Positions 1 through 10,707 of a stretch of 64,000 bases of DNA are shown here, one piece after another. Each line of letters begins with the position of its first letter. Positions within the stretch are counted from its first letter, which is position 1. Under the pieces are notes generated by a model. It did no database searches. It was given only the letters and a program-made list of their open reading frames with translations, and was not told the DNA's origin. A program made the position numbers and the translations under genes. The DNA comes from Halichoerus grypus (taxonomy: Eukaryota > Chordata > Mammalia > Carnivora > Phocidae): NCBI RefSeq assembly GCF_964656455.1, contig NC_135717.1, forward strand, positions 5,952,001 through 6,016,000. Direction: 5' to 3'.

Positions 1-325
1 CAGCCACACTGAGATATTCACCTATATGGTCCAGGTAATCGCCTGAGGTACCAATTATTGCTTTTGCTAGTAGCTACCAAGCTGCGTAGATTTTGAGAGA
101 TCTCCCACCGCCTTATTTTTCTCTTGTAAGACACTATTTTTAGTGCATGATTTGCAGAATGCAAGATTTTTCAGGAACATAAATATTCCATTATAGTAGA
201 AAGAACGATAAATATTTCTCAAGCGCCTACCTACTATGTACAGGCAATGGGCCAGGTACTTAAACTTCAGGACCTAAAAAGAATTTTCTTAAAGATCTCA
301 ACTTAAGAGAAACGAACATCTCTTC

Positions 326-780
326 ATCAGTTTGCTGGAGCTGCCATAACAAAGTACCAGGTACTGGGTGGCCTTATACCACAGAAAATGAGTCTCACGT
401 TTCTGGAGACTAGAAATCCGAGATCAAGGTGCCGGCAGGGTTGGTCCCTTCTGAGGGCTGTGAAGGAGAATCTCTCCTAGCTTCTGGTGGTTTGCTGGCA
501 CTCTCCAGTGTCCTTGGAGGACTGCCGATGCATCTCGTAACCTCTGCCTTCGTGTAAACATGGCATCCTCCCTTTCTGCTCATCTGCATCCAAATTTCCC
601 CATTTGATAAGGATACCAGCCATAACTGGATTAGGGGCCCACCCTACTCCAGTATGACTTCATCTCAACTAACTGCATCTGCAATGACCCTATTTCTAAA
701 TGGGAAACCACGTTCTGAGGTACAGGGGGGCTGAGACTTTCACATATGAATATGGGAGGGTCAAAATGCAATCCATAACA
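326..780 (+). mobile_element. MLT1-like MaLR solo LTR
   Basis: It shows the pattern GCTGCCATAACAAAGTACCA, then GATCAAGGTGCCGGCAGGGT, GGATTAGGGGCCCACCCTA and a terminal ATCCATAACA, typical of old MaLR LTRs in placental mammals. The subfamily is from memory and uncertain. Confidence 0.6.
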
Positions 781-1394
781 ACCTCTGATTCACAAAGTGG
801 AGAATACTAAACACTGTCAGTATTTCCAGCCCCTGGTAACGGCCGATGAGGTCAGTAGGTCTGCTAGAAACCGTAAAAGCTGAGGGAAATACGAAAAGTG
901 TCTTCCTAAAAGCCCCAAATAGCTAACACGGTAGTGAGGATGTACTGAACCCAGATTCAAGTCAGTACTAGCCCTAGAGAGAAGGAAGAAGTCCAGCTGC
1001 TTTTTGCCCTGCAGTCATTTGCTAAGAGGTGTCCTTTTAGGACGTTGGGGGATGAGGGCTGGGATCTGTTAACTACCAAGGATGGGGTCCTGGCGAAGGG
1101 TATCTCAGTTTGGGCTAGCCCTCGAAAGGCGGCAGGCTGGGGGTAGGAATTGAGACAGAGCCCAGCTTTGTATGAGCTGGGTGACCAAGAAAATCTCAAG
1201 CCTTGATTCTGGACCACTAGGGATAATTTTCAAACACACACGTCCAGTACACCTAACTACAGGGTAGAGCACTGGCCAAGCTCCAGGTGGCCACCACTGG
1301 CACACAGGTCAGGGACAAGTAACACTGCAAAGGTTATGAACACAGAACTGACACTGCAACCACAAGCCACAGAAGGCCGTTTGGAGCACATATC
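781..1394. other. Intronic sequence, nothing recognised
   Basis: No repeat family, exon or RNA gene was recognised here, nor in 1-325. Overlapping short frames at 957-1305 on the minus strand have no recognisable product. Confidence 0.6.
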
Positions 1395-2475
1395 CTGAAC
1401 CCAACTAGGTCAATGCCTGCTAAACAAACACATCAACATTCACCACAGGATTTGAACAAGATGCAGAGCCTCATAATAGAACATTCAAAATGTTCAGGAT
1501 ATAATCCAAAATTACTCAGCATACAGAGGACGAGGAAAATTGCCACTCACCTGGGGGAAAAGATAGATACACCATGCAAACACTCACCATGTAAACACCA
1601 ATCGTAAAAAAGCTGGCATGGCTCCATTAATATTCGACAAAGTGGACTTCAGAACAAAGAAAACCAGAGGGGATAAAGGGGGACATTCCATAATGATAAA
1701 AGGGTTAATTTGCCAAGAAGACATAACAATCCTCAATATGCATGCATCTCACAACAGAGCTTCAAAAACACATGGGAGCAAAAACTGACAGAATTGAAAA
1801 GAAAAATAGAAAAATCCAAAATTACAGCTGGAGACTTCAGCACTTCTCCCGGTAATCCACAGAACTGGTAGACAGAAAGCACCGAGTGCCATCAACTAAC
1901 TGTATCGAACTGACATTTCTCCAACACTCCACACAAGCAGCAGTAGACTCATCCTCCTCAACACACATGGAACCTTCATAAAAAAATTATAACAGATGTA
2001 CAAGAATTGAAATTGTATAATTATGTTCTCTGATCATAACGGAATTCAACTACAAAGCAATACAAAAAGATAACAGGAAAATCGCTAAACACGTGAAGAG
2101 TCAACACCACACCTGTAAATAATTCATGGGTGAAAGGGAACATCTTTTTTTTTTTAAAGATTTTATTTATTTATTTGACAGAGAGACACAGTGAGAGAGG
2201 GAACACAAGCAGGGGCAGTGGGAGAGGAAGAAACAGGCTTCCCGCCGAGCAGGAAGCCAGACACGGGGCTCGATCCCAGGACCCTGGGATCACGACCAGA
2301 GCCGAAGGCAGACGCTTAACGACTGAGCCACCCAGGCGCCCCGAAAGGGAACATCTTAAGGGAGACTAAAGAACATTTAGAACTGAAAGAAAAATTTTGA
2401 ATTAACATATCAAAATCTGTGGAATTCAGCTAAAGCAGTACTTAGAAGGATATTTAGAAATTTTTTCTCTATTTT
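1395..2475 (+). mobile_element. Old L1M fragments (ORF2 5' half)
   Basis: 1617-2475 follows the L1 ORF2 endonuclease-to-RT region (GACAAAGTGGACTTCAGAAC, AATGATAAAAGGGTTAATTT, GAAAAATAGAAAAATCCAAA), heavily mutated. 1430-1560 resembles an upstream L1M segment. A CanSINE interrupts it. Confidence 0.75.
2147..2342 (-). mobile_element. CanSINE, full length
   Basis: It runs from a reversed A-tail (T run, AAAGATTTTATTTATT) to a reversed head (GAGCCACCCAGGCGCCCC). It is flanked by an exact duplication GAAAGGGAACATCTT at 2132 and 2343, inside an old L1. Confidence 0.95.
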
Positions 2476-2939
2476 TCTAAAGTAAAGGGCACAGTGGGGT
2501 CATATCTGAAAACTGAAATTTAGTCACTTTCTGGGACTTGATACCCCATACTGTAAAAGTGGGCAGAGGACCCCCCACTAGGTAAACACATTAAGATTAA
2601 GAAATCAATACCCACTAACTCTAATTTAAGCTGCACTTTTACAATTTCTCAAACATCACTAACAAACCTAAGTCACTAAGAAAAACTGTAACAGAATGTT
2701 TGAAGTATCTTCTGTTGTGTGTCTCAATGTCCAAAGAGTGTCCTAACCAATCTGGCTTGAAATTTTCAACTTAAGCTATTTAATAGGCTATGTTTCCAAT
2801 CAGACTGAATAAAATAGAATAGGAATTCTGAAAAAAACAAATCTCCATTAGCTAGCTTCTTGTGATTAAATACACAAAAAACAAATTTGCACCTTTTAAA
2901 ATAAATAACCAGAGGTCACAATAGTTATCCATAAAATGT

Positions 2940-3560
2940 TACATACACAAATTTTTATTAGAAAAGATGCACATGAAAAATCCAACTTTATATCTTAAGA
3001 AATTAGAAAAAGGGCAAAATAAACAGTTACAGTGAGAAACTCGATGTTAAGTTTACCTGGAGTCTCAGAGAGAGGAGTGTTTAGAGAGGACAGGGCAACA
3101 GTGAGAGATATTCTGGCTGGGAAATTTTCAAGAAGTGATGAGAAACATCAACCCATAAATTCAGAAAGCCCAGGCAGAATAAATAAAAGGAACACACATG
3201 GGGGTATATCACGGTGACACCGCAGAAAACAAAAAACAAAAAGAAAAATCTTACGCGGGGCCACAAAAAAAGGAATGATTACTCATTTCCAAGCACTGAC
3301 AATGGACTTCTCAAAAGCAATGGGGGAAGTCAGAAGACAGAACATTTTCAAGAAAATAACTGCTAACCTAGAACGCTCTACCCTGCAAAAAGCACCTTTT
3401 AAGAACCGAGATGAAGTGAAGGTCTCTTCAGACAAAACCTGAGTTAGCCACCAGTACGATTTTCATTGTTACCATCACAAGACGCCTCTATCTAAAACAT
3501 ACATGGACCAAAACACAAAAAAGTTTCCAACCAGTGAAATTTTATAAAGTCATTATACAA
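2940..3560 (+). mobile_element. Old L1M fragment
   Basis: The segments CTTAAGAAATTAGAAAAAGG and, near 3340-3450, ATTTTCAAGAAAATAACTGC and GAAGGTCTCTTCAGACAAAA correspond to old L1M 5'/ORF1 region sequence. It is strongly diverged and possibly two pieces. Confidence 0.55.
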
Positions 3561-4439
3561 TAAAGCTAAATTTACTATAAGAATAAAGAAAAGAATCTAC
3601 CCTCTTCCCCTTCTATTCAGGAGTTAAAGCTGATCGTCAAATCTGAACTGTAACAGATAATTACCTTATTTTTGGTAAGGTAAAGAAACTGAAGTGGGGC
3701 CAGGGAAACTATACTAGTTCAGTCCCAAATGAACATCTTTTGGTCATTACAAAGGGCAATTGCATTAGAAGGACCCCTGTTTATAAACATGTGCACCAAA
3801 AATAGATAATAAGCAAACACAGTGTGTCGGGTGGTCTCACAACATAGACGGAATAGTTCCTAAAAATCTGATAGGACATGACCGGGCCTATAATACAGAA
3901 CAGTCTACTTTCTTGTTTTCACCACTAATTGATGCATATTTCTGTCCTGTGTCACCACACATCAGCCCCCTAGTCACACAGATACTCTGCTGGGAGCTTT
4001 ACTGAACAAAGGATAGCCACAGAAAACAACACAGTGTGCCTAGAAAGTGCATGGAACACTAAGCTCTGCAGCTGAGTAAAACTGGACAGATTTATATTTG
4101 TACCATACCCGGTCCAGAGAAACTGCAGTTTACCGCATAATACACGGTTTTCCATCCAGCCATGTATTAGGGATTTTCAGTCCTTTGAACATCTTCCCAG
4201 CTCATTAGATTATCAGGTCCTTTGAGCAGGTATTCTACCTCATTCATTTAAAATAACATTTAAGAATTGCTTTGGCCAGGCCCTGGGCCACTGGAGAGAG
4301 AGAGGGGATTGAGTCTCTGCCTCTCACCTTCGGCAGCAGCAAAGACAAGGACGTGTAGAATACAAATAAGGTTGTGCGGACCCTGCTATATAGGAAGATG
4401 AGAAAGGGGGACTAGACCCTGCCAAGCAGGAGGCTCTGG
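3561..4439. other. Intronic sequence, nothing recognised
   Basis: AT-rich and non-coding in appearance. 2476-2939 and 4791-5279 are likewise unassigned. Confidence 0.55.
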
Positions 4440-4790
4440 GGGAGGTCACTCTATGTGGACGAGGAACGTGGACAAGGACATGCTGGAGAGGCATGATGCA
4501 TTCAGGGCCAAGAGTGTGCTTCTAAGGGATGTTTGGTTTAAGAGGAAGAGAAAGAGATAGGGCCAGACTAGAAAAAGTCTCACCTGCAATTGCTCAGGAA
4601 TTCGGACTTTACCCTGTGGGCAATGAGGAGCCAAACAGGATCAGATTGGCTTTTTTTAGGAAGCTATAAACTCTGGCACTGGAGCAGAAAGTGAGAAGGA
4701 ATGGGAAGAGGCAGGAAGGAGGCAGGAAGACTGATCTATCCGGAGGCTGTTGAAATAGTCCAAGGAGGTCTTACTCTAATTTCCAACCCC
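4440..4790 (+). repeat. Ancient interspersed repeat, class not assigned
   Basis: The segment GGAATTCGGACTTTACCCTG, then GGGCAATGAGGAGCCA, GGAGGCTGTTGAAATAGTCC belongs to a common old mammalian repeat. Other pieces of what looks like the same repeat occur near 38690-39030 and 50330-50590. The family name was not recalled with confidence. Confidence 0.45.
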
Positions 4791-5360
4791 GCGGCAGCTA
4801 GCTCAGTGCCTTATGCATAGCAAGAGAACAATGTTGCACTGACCTGACAGGAAAACACCTAAATTTCTTACAAAGGGCTTTCCTGCTTTCGAAGACAATT
4901 CCATCCTCAAGACGGGGGCAGTGGCCGCCACAACACCAGTTACCTCTGCTAAAACTACCAGGGCCTTTCACACCATTCTAATATACAGCTAAGATCCTGA
5001 AGAACCCGGGTTCTCACAGATTCTCCTTGTCCTCGTGTTATCACATTTTCACTGATCTCAAAACACTGGCGGAAAGAGTTTTGAAAAAACTTGCAAAGTC
5101 AATATGCTGACCAGAGGATGCCACATATACATTTTTAATAATGAAACCAAGGAAGGGCTTCAATATATAGATTGTGCCAGTTCAGTGTTTCTCCAAATAA
5201 TCTAATTTTGGAAGTGCACTGATTTATCCACCAAGATAAAATCTTCAACGCATACTCCCAATAACTGCGACCTATTCCAAAAGTTGAATGCAATCAATAG
5301 TAAAGACTTGGTAGACTACTTAAAATAAGATGGCATCTACCCAATGCATTCCCTTTCAAA

Positions 5361-5477
5361 ATTCCAGCTGGGTTTTGGGGGTTTTTTTGGGTTTGGGTTT
5401 TTTTGGGGTTTTTTTTGTTGGTGGTGGTGGTGGTGAGGGGGGTTTTTGTTGTTTTTTGTTTTGTTTTGTTTTGTTTG
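5361..5477 (+). repeat. G/T-rich low-complexity tract inside L1 ORF2
   Basis: It consists of runs of G and T (GGGGG, GGG, GGG, GGGG separated by T runs, then GGT repeats and TTTTG repeats) in place of a short T-rich ORF2 segment. The first four G runs have loops of 7, 3 and 7 bases, within the usual G-quadruplex limit. Confidence 0.85.
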
Positions 5478-6428
5478 CCCAAATTGACAAGCTGATCCTA
5501 AAATTTGTATGGAAATTCAATGGACCCAGAAGCCAAAACAATCTTGAGAGAAAAAGAACAAAGATGGAGATTCACACTTACCAATTTCAAAACTTACAAC
5601 CAAGCTAAGGTAATCAAGATGATGTGGGACTGGCATAAGGCTGGACATCCATAGGTCAATGAAATACAACTGGAAGTCCACAAATGAACCCTTACATTTA
5701 TGTCACTTGGTTGTGGACAACAGTGCACAATAATTTAATGAGAGAATAGTCTTTTCAACAAATGGTGCCGGGACAACTGAATATCCACATGCAGAAGAAT
5801 GAACTTGGAGCCTTACCTCACACTATACATAACAGTTAATTCAAAATAGATCATGCAAAGTTAATGCAAGAGTTAAAACTATAGAACTCTGACAAAAAGA
5901 ATATATAGGCGTGAGTCCTTCTGATCTTGGGTTTGGTACTGGTTACTTAGATATGATTCCAAAAGCATAAGGGACAAAAAAGAATATATAAATTGTACTT
6001 CATCAAAATTAAAAAGTTTTGTGTTTCAGAGGATATTATCAAGTAAAAAGACAATCTACAGAATACTTCAAAATTACTGGAAAATATCTAATAAGGGACT
6101 TGTATACAGAATATATTAAGTCCTACAATCCGTTTTATCTACAGAGATACAAGATATAGATATCTTTATATCTATTTATAGTAAAAAAGAATTTTTTTAA
6201 AAAGATAAAGGGGATTATGAGGTATGAACTTCTAGTTATAAAATAAATAAGTCACAGAGATGGAAAGTACAGGAGAGAATACAGTCAATATTATTATAAT
6301 TATGCTGTTTGGTGACAGCTGGTGACTACACTTATCGTGGTGAGCAATGAGTAACGAACAGAATTACTGAATTACTGTACACCGGAAGCTACTATAACAT
6401 TGTATACTTCAATAAAAAAAATTGTTTT

Positions 6429-6618
6429 AAAGATTTTATTTATTTATTTGACAGAGAGATAGAGAGAGAACAAGTAGGCAGAGAGGCAGGCAGAGGGAGA
6501 GGGAGAAGCAGGCTTCCCGCGGAGCAGGGAGCCCGATGCGGGGCTCAATCCCAGGACCCCAGGATCATGACCTGAGCCGAAGGCAGCCGCTTAACCAACT
6601 GAGCCACCCAGGCACCCC
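6429..6618 (-). mobile_element. CanSINE in the old L1
   Basis: A complete reversed element ending GAGCCACCCAGGCACCCC. Flanks TCAATAAAAAAAATTGTTTT (6409) and TCAATAAAAATGTTTTT (6619) are a slightly diverged target-site duplication. Confidence 0.94.
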
Positions 6619-7432
6619 TCAATAAAAATGTTTTTAAAACTCCTAAAAGTCAGTAATAAAAGGCAATCAATTAAAAAAGGGGCAAAGGATTTGAAGAGAT
6701 TTTTCTCAAGAGAAAACATACAAATGGGAAGTACATGAAAAGATGCTCAGCATCATTAGTCATCAGAGAAACGCAGATCAAAACCACAGTTAGATGCTAC
6801 TTCTCACCCATTAGGATAATTAAAATAAATATGACAATATCAAGTACTGGTAAGGATGTGGAGAAATCAGAACACTTAGGCTTTACTGGTAGGACTGTAA
6901 AATGGTTCAGCCACTTTGGAAAATAGTTTGGCAGTTCATCAAAATGTTGAACACAGAGTAGCATATGACCCAGCAATTCCCCCACTTAGGTATATTCCCA
7001 AGAGATCTGAAAACACAGGTCTACATAAAAACTGGTACATGACTTTTTATCAGTGGCATTATTTACAACAGCCCCAAAGTGAAACAATTCAAATGTCCAT
7101 CAACTGATGAATGAACAAAATAGGGTGTACCCATACAATGGAATATTATTCAGCAATAAAAAGGATTGGAGTGCTAATACATACTACAACACGGATGACC
7201 CTTAAAAACATTATGCTAAGTGAAAGAAAAACCCACATATTCTATGATTCCATTGCTATGAAATGTCCAGAACAGATGATGTCCATATAGACAGAATATT
7301 AGATTAGTGATTATAGGGGCTCAGGATGGGGGCATGGGGAATGCCTGCTAATGGGTACATGGTTTCTTTTCAGAGTAATGAAAATGTTCGGGCTCACTTC
7401 AGCAGCATATATACTACAATCAGAATGATACT

Positions 7433-7628
7433 GGGGTACCTGGGTGGCTCAATCAGTTAAGCAGCCAACTCTTGATTTCAGCTCAGGTCATGATCTCAGG
7501 GTCGTGAGATCAAGCCCCAAGTGGGGCTCGCACTGCCCGTGGAGCCTGCTTAAAATTTGTTCTCTCCCTCTCCCCCACCATGCACCTTCACTCTCTCTAA
7601 AAAATGAATGAATGAATGAATGAATGAA
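7433..7628 (+). mobile_element. CanSINE inserted within the U6 pseudogene
   Basis: The head GGGGTACCTGGGTGGCTCAA, a CT tract and a variant (ATGA)n tail are visible. GAATGATAC on the left and GGAACGACC on the right look like a diverged duplication of the U6 GGAACGATAC site. The divergence suggests an older copy. Confidence 0.9.
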
Positions 7629-7686
7629 ACTGGAACGACCCTGCACAAGGATGACACGCACATTTGTGAAACATTCTGTATTTTTT

Positions 7687-7968
7687 CTTGCCATTTGCAA
7701 CAACGTAGATGGACCTAGAGAGCACGCTACGTGAAGTAAGTTAGAGAAAGACAAATACCGTATGATTTCACTCATACATGGAATTTAAGAAACAAACGAG
7801 CAAAGGGGGGGAAAAAAGAGACAAACCAAGAAACAGACTCTATACTATAAAGAACTGATGGTTACCAGACGGGAGGGGGTGGGGAGATGGGTGAAATAGG
7901 GGATGGAGATTAAGGAGCACACTTGTCGTGATGAGCCCTGGGTGATTAAAATAAAAACTTAAGAAAAA
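7687..7968 (+). mobile_element. Carnivore L1 3' end fused to U6
   Basis: It runs from the end of L1 ORF2 (GATGGACCTAGAGAG, then GACAAATACCGTATGATTTC) through the G-rich 3'UTR to an A-rich tail. It begins immediately after the U6 T run with no gap, so it is the L1 half of the chimera and not a separate insertion. Confidence 0.85.
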
Positions 7969-8209
7969 GTTGTTCTAAAATAAGATAGTGGTGATGGTTG
8001 CACAACACTGTGAATACACTGAAAGCCACTGCATTGTATACTTTTATAGGGTAAATTTTACGGTATATTAATAAAGCTGTTCCACCCGTATATATGTTTG
8101 AGACTGTACCTACCTGTTGTTTATCAATTTGATTGGCATCTGCATCCATAGGTTATTTTTTCTTCTATTAACAATCAGCTTAAAAATTATTTAGAAAAAT
8201 ACTGAATCT

Positions 8210-8418
8210 GGGGCGCCTGGGTGGCTCAGTCGTTAAGCGTCTGCCTTCGGCTCGGGTCATGATCCCAGGGTCCTGGGATCGAGCCCCGCATCGGGCTCCC
8301 TGCTCGGCGGGAAGCCTGCTTCTCCCTCTCCCACTCCCCTTGCTTGTGTTCCCTCTCTCGCTGTCTCTCTCTCTGTCAAATAAATAAATAAAATCTTTAA
8401 AAAAAAAAAAAAAAAAAA
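8210..8418 (+). mobile_element. CanSINE, full length, young-looking
   Basis: It has an intact head, CT tract, TCAAATAAATAAATAAAATC tail and a long A run. The duplication AGAAAAATACTGAATC is exact at 8193 and 8419. Confidence 0.96.
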
Positions 8419-8829
8419 AGAAAAATACTGAATCAAAACATCGTCACAAGGGTGGGATGAACAGCAGAGACATACCACTCTATGAAGATTTTTACCCTTA
8501 AATATGCCAACATGTTATACTCTTTCTAAATATACACAGTAAGATCGATTTGATCTTAAAACCGTCAGGTTAATCTCTTCAATGTGATCAACAGACTCTG
8601 TTTTTATGAAGTGTAGAGCTCTTTGGGCATGTGGGCTAACTAACACCAAAGGGGAAAAAGTACATGGTGAAAACGCGAGCTTTAACAACTGAACCAGAAT
8701 GGTTTCTGAGGAACTGAAGTAAACAATGCTTGAAACTAAAAGAGTCTCTGCCTTGTATTTTAAACTAGTCTAGGATCATTATTAATAACTGAAGTTTATA
8801 AATACTTGTGAAAATTACTAAAGGGAAAC

Positions 8830-9215
8830 CCGGCTAAAGTGGACTCAGGATGCCAGGAGGGGAGGCTGGAAGGTAGAGACATACCACTCAATGTCAATCA
8901 CAGACCCTTAACAGAAGAAACCTTAACAGGAAACAGTCCTCAATTACAGGCCCTGACACTGAAATGGACATTGCATCCCCTGCAAGAAATGGATCCTCCC
9001 GGCAACTCAGCCAATGAGAAACTGTCATCACTCTGGACTCCTGCTTTTCTCCATTGGACTTTTGTCCAAAACAGCCCCTCTCAACTTCCTCATTCTTCTC
9101 CATAAAATAACATTCTTGTCCTTTGTTGGACTTGCCTATGGTTTTATCAATGCTTGCTTGTCCTGAACTGCAATTCTGTTATTACCAAATAAAACTATTT
9201 TTGCTGGTAAAACAA
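8830..9215 (+). mobile_element. ERVL-like solo LTR (probable)
   Basis: The tail CCTTTGTTGGACTTGCCTAT, then TGCTTGTCCTGAACTGCAAT and ACCAAATAAAACTATTTTTG resembles the R/U5 end of mammalian ERVL LTRs such as the LTR16/LTR33 group, with an AATAAA signal. The 5' limit is uncertain. No internal retroviral coding sequence is visible. Confidence 0.45.
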
Positions 9216-9645
9216 ATGACTTTTATTTTTAAGGTTAACATACTCAAATGTTCACTTAAAAACACTGAGGTTAACAACAGGCCAGATGGCAGGGTATCTA
9301 TGAATTTAGTGCTGGAAAGATGTTGTAGTTTATCTAGTAAGAAAGGAAGAGAGCAACCAGCACTTCAATTTAAAAATGCAGTTGCAAGTTCTGAGCCAAA
9401 CATTATAGAAATATATATCCAGCCTTCCCAGGTGATGTGTGAAAAGAAGCACATTTATTTGAATAAGGTTTGTATCTTTGTTAGAAGGACAATCATTAGC
9501 TCCCAGTAATAGTTGATAAGTTACTACTAGACACATTCTATCAATGATCAAACTGAAACTGAACTCGTAGACAAGGAAGACCACAGGATGTGGAGTGGAG
9601 AAGAAATGTAGATAGACTCATAAAGCAACAAGAATATCCAGAGTC

Positions 9646-9845
9646 AGGGCGACTGGGTGGCTCAGTCGGTTAAGTGTCTACCTTCGGCTCAGATCATGAT
9701 CTCAGGGTCCTGGGATCTAGCCCCACATCGGGCTCCCTGCTCAGTGGGGAGCCTGCTTCTCCCTCTCCCCGTGCTCATGTGCTCTCTCTCTCTCTCACCC
9801 ACTCCTTCTCTCAAATAAATAAAATCTTAAAAAAAAATTTTTTTA
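9646..9845 (+). mobile_element. CanSINE
   Basis: Complete element with a (CT)n tract and an A-rich tail. Flanks AAGAATATCCAGAGT (9630) and AAGAATATTCAGAGT (9846) differ at one base. Confidence 0.95.
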
Positions 9846-10098
9846 AAGAATATTCAGAGTTAAAGAGAGATACAAGATAATACTCATCAAATCTTAAACC
9901 CAAATCCAAGAAACAAAGGCTAGAGATAAATCTGGCAGGCAAAAGAACCCTTTACTTAGTAAAGTGATTTTTTTAGACCTTTTTAATAATTAGATGAAGA
10001 GGTATCCAATTTTTAACCGTGCTCAAATTTTCCTGCCATCTATTTTCATTTTAGAACTCAGTTCAATCTCCTGAGAAGTTACCTATGAACCTGATTCT

Positions 10099-10294
10099 TT
10101 TTTTTAAGATTTACTTATTTATTTGAGAGAGGAGAGAGAGCGTGAGCATGAGCAGGGGGAGGGGTAGAGGAAGGGGGTGGGGGTGAGAGAGAATCCTCAA
10201 GCAGACTCTCTACTAAGCATGGAACCCAACATGGGGCTTGATCCCAGGACCCTGAGATCATGACCTGAGCCGAAATCAAGAGTCAGCTGCCTAA
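10099..10294 (-). mobile_element. CanSINE, older, head missing
   Basis: The reversed element starts TTTTTTAAGATTTACTTATT and reaches GAAATCAAGAGTCAGCTGCC. The last part of the head (GAGCCACCCAGGCGCC) is absent and no clear target duplication is seen. Confidence 0.85.
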
Positions 10295-10511
10295 GGTGCA
10301 ATGCTATTATTATGTCCTGAAGAAACTGGCAGGGAGGCAGGGAGGGAAGTAGTGATAAGAATGTTCCAGCAATGCTAACATGCCGTTTCCACTAATTTAA
10401 AAGCTGAGATACGGTGTTCCTGGCTCATATTTGAGTGAAGGTTTAAACATACAAATGAATACACTACAAGAGACATGCACAATTAAATCTCAAGCTGAAA
10501 CACAATAGATA

Positions 10512-10696
10512 AATAAATAAAAATCTAAAAAAAAAAATATGTATTTATTTGACAGAGAGAGAGAGTGAGAGAAGCAGCAGGCGGAGTGGCAGGCAGAGGG
10601 AGAGGGAGAAGTAGGCTGCCCGCCGAGCAGGGAGCCCGATGTGGGACTCCATCCCAGGATCCTGGGATCATGACCTGAGCCGAAGGCAGATGCCCC
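10512..10696 (-). mobile_element. CanSINE, 5'-truncated
   Basis: The reversed element stops at GAGCCGAAGGCAGATGCCCC, lacking about 30 bases of its head, yet it is flanked by CACAATAGATA at 10501 and 10697. This indicates incomplete reverse transcription. Confidence 0.9.
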
Positions 10697-10707
10697 CACA
10701 ATAGATA

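Larger units (their letters stand above)
7390..7968 (+). pseudogene. U6 snRNA/L1 chimeric retropseudogene, split by a CanSINE
   Basis: 7390-7431 matches the 5' end of U6 snRNA (GGGCTCACTTCAGCAGCATA against U6 GTGCTCGCTTCGGCAGCACA). After a CanSINE, 7639-7686 matches the U6 3' end (CTGCACAAGGATGACACGCA and on to the terminal T run). The T run passes directly into a 5'-truncated carnivore L1 3' end at about 7687-7968. This is the layout of U6-L1 chimeras made when L1 reverse transcriptase switches template. About 17 U6 bases (AGAGAAGATTAGCATGG) are missing at the SINE site. Flanking AAAATGTTC (7381) and AAAGTTGTTC (about 7966) look like a diverged target-site duplication inside the host L1 3'UTR. 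It is not a functional U6 gene. Confidence 0.88.
5280..8110 (+). mobile_element. Old L1 copy, ORF2 C-terminal part and 3'UTR
   Basis: It follows L1 ORF2 from AAATTGACAAGCTGATCCTA (about 5480) through ACAAATGGTGCCGGGACAAC (about 5758), CCAGCAATTCCCCCACTTAG (about 6970) and GGAATATTATTCAGCAATAA, then the 3'UTR up to AATAAAGCTGTT near 8080. Stops and indels are everywhere. It contains a GT-rich expansion, a CanSINE and the U6/L1 chimera. Confidence 0.85.

Noticed and set aside
2157..2340. Independent tRNA genes within the CanSINE heads
   Set aside because: The tRNA-Lys-like heads belong to SINEs with tails and target duplications; they lack an intact tRNA fold.
7390..7686. Functional U6 snRNA gene
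   Set aside because: It is split by a SINE, lacks internal bases, has many substitutions, is fused to an L1 tail, and no U6-type upstream promoter was seen.
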